Source: Lobosporangium transversale
Lineage: Eukaryota > Mortierellomycota > Mortierellomycetes > Mortierellales > Mortierellaceae
Assembly: GCF_002105155.1 (NCBI RefSeq)
Contig: NW_019029030.1
Span: 186,001 to 250,000 of the forward strand
Direction: 5' to 3'
DNA: 64,000 nucleotides
The translations under genes were made by a program, and so were the position numbers. The notes under the pieces were generated by a model that was given only the letters and a program-made list of their open reading frames with translations, was not told the DNA's origin and made no database searches. This document shows, piece after piece, positions 59,304-64,000 of this stretch. The first letter of the stretch is position 1. Each line of letters opens with the position of its first letter.

Positions 59304-62300
59304 ATGTCAGACATGCCAGCCCCCGTTGTGGCCGATGCCACCAACTCATCCACGTCAGCAAATACTGAAGATGAAAAAACTAGCAAGTCAACACTTTTTG
59401 TCCGTGGTATTCCTTACGACGCTACCAGTGCACAACTCGAAGCTTTCTTCTCCGAGGTTGGTCCTGTACGATCATGCTTTGTAGTCTTGGATCGTAACGC
59501 TGAGCAAAATGCTATTGAGAAACCCGATGGCGAAAGCAGTGATGTCAGCAATACCGCTGCTGGCTCCAAAGCACCTCTTAAAAATAAGGGATATGGTTTT
59601 GTGCAATTTGTCTTGCCAGAGGATGCTGACAAGGCTATCAATGACCTTCGAGGCGTCAAGTTCCTAAAACAAAAACCCTTACTTATGGAAAAAGCCGTTA
59701 AAAGATCTCGTACGTTTACATCCAGTTTCCGCTTTCAATACTCCTATACTAGGCAAACTCTACAAACCAGTCAAAGCTGATGCTTAATCTGATGTGACTA
59801 ACGCATTTTTCATATACTGATCTGTCATAGACTCAACTGAAGACAAACAAAAGAAGGAACTCAAACCCAAGCCTAAATCAGATAAACCTAAAAAATCTCA
59901 AAAAGTCGAGAATTCACAACAGGAACATAAAGAGAAAAAGTAAGAAGCGGTTGTTGCAGAAATTGAAATAATATATTATCAACAATCTGTATTAAATGCA
60001 TTTTATTTCATTACAACCAACTAGTTATTCATTCCAAACTGTTGTACTAAAAGGCTTAGGCAAGGACATCACTAAGAAGCACATTTACAAAAGAGTCCGT
60101 AAAGTTGGCGATGTAAAAGAGGTTATCTACCCTGTTATTGCCGAGACATCAGAATCTGGACCTGGACAGGAGAAGAGCGAAGATATTATTGAGGAAGGAA
60201 CAGGTAAGCTAGTAAAGCAAGATCGCCATCTATGGTAGCTTGGATCAACTAAATGCTGAGTACCAATTGCCAATACAGAACAGTAGAAGCTCAACTTCCA
60301 CTTCCTCTCTCTGTGTTTTAGCCCATGTCATTTACAACTCAGCAGAATTGGCAGCATCAGCTGTTCAAGCATTGGATGGACATATTTTCAAATCCTGTGC
60401 ACTACATGCTTCCTTATTGGCCTCGCCTGCAGTATACAAGCGCTGTCGACTGATTGTCCGTAACTTACCTTGGAAATACAGAGAATCAGATCTTCAGGCA
60501 TTATTCACAAAGTTTGGAACTGTTCATGAAATCAATTTACCTCGCAAATACGAAGGTGGCCCCCTTCGTGGGTTTGGATTTATTCAGATGGAGAATCTAG
60601 AAGCGGCTGAGAAGGCTGTTGCATCTCTGAATGGCACAGAACATCATGACCGCGTAATTGCTGTTGATTGGGCATTAGCCAAGGACCGTTTTGAAGAAGC
60701 AGAGGCAAAAGCAACAGAAGAGACTTTACCGGCAAATGAAACCCAAGATGAGGAAATGGCAGATGTGTCTGTTGATAATAAATCAAAAGGTACTCAAGAC
60801 GACAAGAGCAGTGGCGAAAATTCAGGAAGCGAAGATGAGGATGAGAATGAGAATGATGAAGAAGAAGAAGAAGAATCCGAAAATGAAGGTGATGAGAGTG
60901 ATGATGATCTCAACTTTGAGCATTTACAGGAAAGTGAAGACGAAGAGCCCGAAGAATCGAATGACGAAGGAATGGATGACGAGGAAGAGGATGCCGCCGC
61001 TTTAGCTGCACTAGATGCTGAAGAGGCTGAAGAGAATGAGCAAAGTAAGTTGGCATGCCAGGTTTATAATTACATCAATGCTGTCGATTGCTGCTAACCT
61101 CTGGCACTCTTTCGGTACTGGCCGATACTTTTAGATAAAATGACCTTGCCTGATCCCAGTGAAGGAACTACTCTTTTTATTCGTAATCTGGATTTTGATG
61201 CTACAAAGGACGATCTGTTTGAACTGTAAGGATATGTGATAGCATGCTTAATTTTATGGAAAGTTTCTTCAATTGCTTTTTTGAATGCTGATAAAATACT
61301 TTGTTTTATTTTGTATAGTTTCCGTCACTGGGGAAAAATTCGTTATTGCCGAGTCACTATGGATCATGATACTGGAAGATCGCGTGGAACAGGGTTTGTT
61401 TGTTATTTCAACAAAGGTGCCGCCGACAACTGTATGGCCGAGGCGGAGAGAGTTAATGCTATCATAAATCCAATTCAAGCTGAGAACGACCGTAGGAAGA
61501 AAAACAATTTTGTGAAGCATATTGTTCTGCAGCCTGATTTACCAGAGGATCTCGCTGTCAAATTTACGCTCAATGGGCGTGTCTTGAATGTTGTCCGCGC
61601 AGTCGATAAGAAGTCTGCAGCAAGTCTTCTGGAGGCTGGTCAGCAAAAGCGTGAGCGAGAAGATCGTAGAAACCTATATCTAATGCGTGAAGGTGTCATT
61701 TTCCCAGACTCGCCTGCTGCTGCTGCTATTCTCCCCAGCGAGCTTTCTAAGCGTCAAGCATCATACTCTGCTCGCCGTGCGTTACTTGCTCGTAATCCTT
61801 CTCTTTATATTTCCAAGACTCGTCTATCTATCAGAAACTTGCCATTGAAGTTGGATGAAAAGGAGCTTCGCAAATTGGGGGTCCAGGCCGTTCAAAAGTT
61901 CAAGAACGAGGTCAAGGAGGGTAAGAGGGCACATTTGTCTAAGGAAGAACAAGCTGAAGGATGGGATAAGCGTGTCATGGTCAAGCAAGCCAAAGTGGTA
62001 CGATCCAAGGACCGTGTAGATGCGGCCACACAGATGTTGCGCTCTAAGGGATATGGTTTCTTGGAATACTCAACACATGCACACGCTCTGGCTGGCCTTC
62101 GGTGGTTAAATAACAACCCAACGTTATTTGGCGCTAAGAAATGCCTGATAGTTGAGTTCTCAGTTGAAAATGTGATGGTTAACAAACAAAGAGACGAACG
62201 TGAAACCAGGAGGGTAATGAAGCGTAAACGTAATGAAAATGACGAAGAGGAGGAAGAGGAGGAGGAAGGACAGGAAGCAAAGCGCCCCAGGAGATCTATA

Positions 62301-62627
62301 CATGAGGGAGGTGGACGTGAGCCTCGAGGTGGCTTCCGTGGTGGCAGAGCACGCGGCGGAAATGATGGTAGGTCAAGAAGTGGTGTCAGGGGAAACTCAC
62401 GTGGTTTTAGAAGTGACTCCAAGCATAGCTCTAGAGATGAATTCAAGGGCGCAAGGGGTGGTCGTGGCAATTCAAGGGGTAGCCGCGGTGGCACAAGGGG
62501 TAGCCGTGGTGACACAAGGGGCGGCCGTGGTGAAGTAAGGGGCGGCCGTGGTGGAGCAAGGGGTAGTCGAGGTGGAGCAAGGGGTAGTCGAGGTGGAGCA
62601 AGGGGTAGTCGAGGTGGCCGTGAGTAA
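59304..62627 (+). CDS. NOP4: Multi-RRM nucleolar protein Nop4 (RBM28 type)
   Basis: Six exons (59304-59709, 59831-59939, 60025-60203, 60322-61044, 61135-61225, 61319-62627) join in phase to 938 residues. RRM-type domains follow in order: STLFVRGIPYDAT near 28; a weaker one, QTVVLKGLGKDITKKH; CRLIVRNLPWKYRESDL with GFGFIQM; TTLFIRNLDFDATKDDL with GTGFVCYF; and RLSIRNLPLKLDEKEL with GYGFLEY near the end. An acidic block (EDEDENENDEEEEEESENE) lies between the third and fourth, as in Nop4/RBM28. The last 110 residues are RGG-rich, with three perfect 21-bp DNA repeats at 62550-62612. Nop4 acts in 60S ribosomal subunit assembly. PARN starts 119 bp downstream on the same strand. Confidence 0.93.
62456..62624 (+). 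repeat. RGG-coding minisatellite inside NOP4
   Basis: GGTGGAGCAAGGGGTAGTCGA occurs three times in tandem at 62550-62570, 62571-62591 and 62592-62612, with degenerate copies upstream from about 62456. Each unit is 21 bp, so length changes keep the frame and alter the number of RGG motifs. Confidence 0.85.
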
Positions 62628-62746
62628 AATTAGTTTTTGAAATAGAATATCACGTGTAAAATGACCTGAAAAAAAAAAACCACATTGTCGCCACCAAACT
62701 TGTGAGCTAACCCAGGCTACCATTCCACCTTAACATCACTACTATC

Positions 62747-63905
62747 ATGGAGATCCTACGTGAAAATTTTCATGCAGAGCTGCCTTACATCCGGGAAGCC
62801 ATTAATGAGGCTGAATTTATTGCGATCGATGCAGAGTTTTCTGGTAAACAATCAATTGATTCATGAGATGGAGGATAAACCGTACCATGGCTGTATGATA
62901 ACTTAATTCAAAGAATGGTTGCTATATGGATATCTGTCTAAACAAAACCCTTAACGTCTGTCATTGCTCGTAAAAATCACCGCCGCTTCTAGGTTTGCAT
63001 ACAGAGCCTAATAGACGTACTCAGAACACGACGCTTGAAGAAGGATATGAAGAGCTTCGTAAGAGCGCATCCCAGTTCCTGACTGTGCAAATAGGCATTG
63101 CAACCTTTACGTTCGATCCCAGAAATGGCAACTACGTATCCAAGCCATTCAACTTTTTCATTTTTCCAACGACCTCAACTGGGTATTCTTCTCAAGGAAG
63201 ATGCTTCCTTACAGAAGCATCCAGTTTTGATTTCCTGGCCAAAAATAAGTTTGATTTTAACAAGTGGATATATCACGGTACTCATAACTTGAGGATTATA
63301 AAAAGGAAAAAAAAAAAAAAAAAAAAAATCAGTTCAGGAGATAGAGAAAATAGAATAGGGCATGAGTTTGACCATTCTCGCGATTATTGTTGACTAGGTG
63401 TCCAATATCTGACTAAAACGGATGAGGAGAACTTTAGACGGGACCGTATTAGATTATATAACAACGACTTTGATGTTATTGGGATAGATCCAGCAATCGC
63501 ACCATGGCTCGAGTCTGCAATGTAAGAGAGCAATCGCGCGATAGGTAGTAGCGATGACTGTCCAATGTATTAACATGTTGCATTTTTACACTCTTTGAAT
63601 AGTCAGAAAATTACCGAGTGGAAAGACAACCCCAATGCATTCAATTTTGTTAACATTTCAGCTGCTAATGCCTATCAGCGTAGACTTGTCTTTCAGGAGA
63701 TCCGCAGAATGTATGTCCACAGTCCACACTACCATACTACGAATGTGGTTTCTTGATAAGAAAGTTTGATTCTAAGAAATACTATTAATCGCGACGTAGA
63801 TGGGGTAACGAGCTGCATACACGAACACAAGGATCCTACATCAACATCATAAAGACAACCCCTGATATCATCTTTCAAAGACAGCAACGCGAAGCAGGAA
63901 TTGAG
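62747..63905 (+). CDS. PARN: Poly(A)-specific ribonuclease PARN (5' part, runs off window)
   Basis: Five exons are visible (62747-62843, 62993-63277, 63398-63521, 63603-63710, 63800-63905) with phases agreeing; a GTATGA donor follows 63905, and the rest lies outside the window. The start MEILRENFHAELPYIREAIN is typical of PARN. The first DEDD motif is AIDAEFSG, with the catalytic Asp at residue 28 and Glu at 30, the same numbering as in human PARN. Further matches are QFLTVQIGIATFTFD, KPFNFFIFP, SSFDFLAKNKFDFNKWIYHGV and YQRRLVFQEIR. The enzyme removes poly(A) tails from mRNAs and trims small RNAs. The remaining catalytic Asp residues are beyond the window. An A run of about 23 lies in intron 2. 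Confidence 0.95.
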
Positions 63906-64000
63906 GTATGATATTAAATCCATCACTTTGCGGTTAGCATTGGTTCAGACTTGCCTCTTTTTTATTTTTATTTTTTATTCTCGAGTTTGGTCGATTATGT

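Noticed and set aside
1-64000. CRISPR array, bacterial operon or prophage
   Set aside because: All genes are eukaryotic with spliceosomal introns; no regularly spaced repeats were seen.
1-64000. 5S rRNA, U6 or C/D snoRNA in introns or spacers
   Set aside because: I looked for conserved boxes, especially in NOP12 and NOP4 introns, and found none I could support by eye.

Overview
The window looks like a contig piece from a filamentous, early-diverging fungus, most likely Mucoromycota and probably Mortierellomycotina. The evidence is short GT-AG introns (typically 50-150 bp) in most genes, CT-rich leaders, many long A/T homopolymer tracts, fungal-type proteins (Sho1, Nop12, Nop4, Swa2, an Lcl2-like protein) together with MCM9 and PARN, which most Dikarya lack or have reduced, and a large intronless LRR-like protein of a style common in Mortierella. 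The genus is inference.

Region 1 (1-9.3 kb) is a graveyard of nested mobile elements. A Ty3/gypsy chromovirus (copy A, + strand, cut by the window edge) ends in a 195-bp LTR and sits inside an older chromovirus fragment (B), which itself carries a solo LTR with a perfect 5-bp target duplication. A second, 3'-truncated copy of the same family (A', - strand) follows, then a fourth gypsy fragment (D). A' keeps its gag-pol junction, with what looks like a textbook -1 frameshift signal. Three hAT-type MITEs follow, one shrunk to a 42-bp palindrome that has landed in an acidic reading frame.

Region 2 (9.6-27.3 kb) holds a C-terminal chromodomain protein, a nine-exon Sds3/Dep1-like subunit of the Rpd3L histone deacetylase complex (-), divergent from NOP12 (+), then 4 kb without a recognisable gene, a 1075-residue LRR-like protein with a polyQ run, and a three-exon unknown (-).

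Region 3 (27.3-46.2 kb) holds CDC55 (PP2A B subunit), MCM9, a coiled-coil unknown, a Myb/SANT regulator with a triplicated N-terminal module, an Lcl2-like membrane-anchored cysteine-rich protein and two very small coiled-coil genes on the other strand.

Region 4 (48.6-64 kb) holds SHO1 (osmosensor), SWA2 (auxilin-like clathrin uncoating factor), a convergent type I membrane protein, NOP4 (ribosome biogenesis) and the 5' part of PARN (deadenylase), which runs off the end.

The genes do not form a cluster with one function. Housekeeping themes are ribosome biogenesis (NOP12, NOP4), RNA turnover (PARN), chromatin (Dep1-like, chromodomain protein), DNA repair (MCM9), phosphatase control (CDC55), stress sensing (SHO1) and vesicle traffic (SWA2). 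Exon joins were worked out by hand from splice motifs, phase and protein continuity. Intergenic stretches are listed with what they hold.
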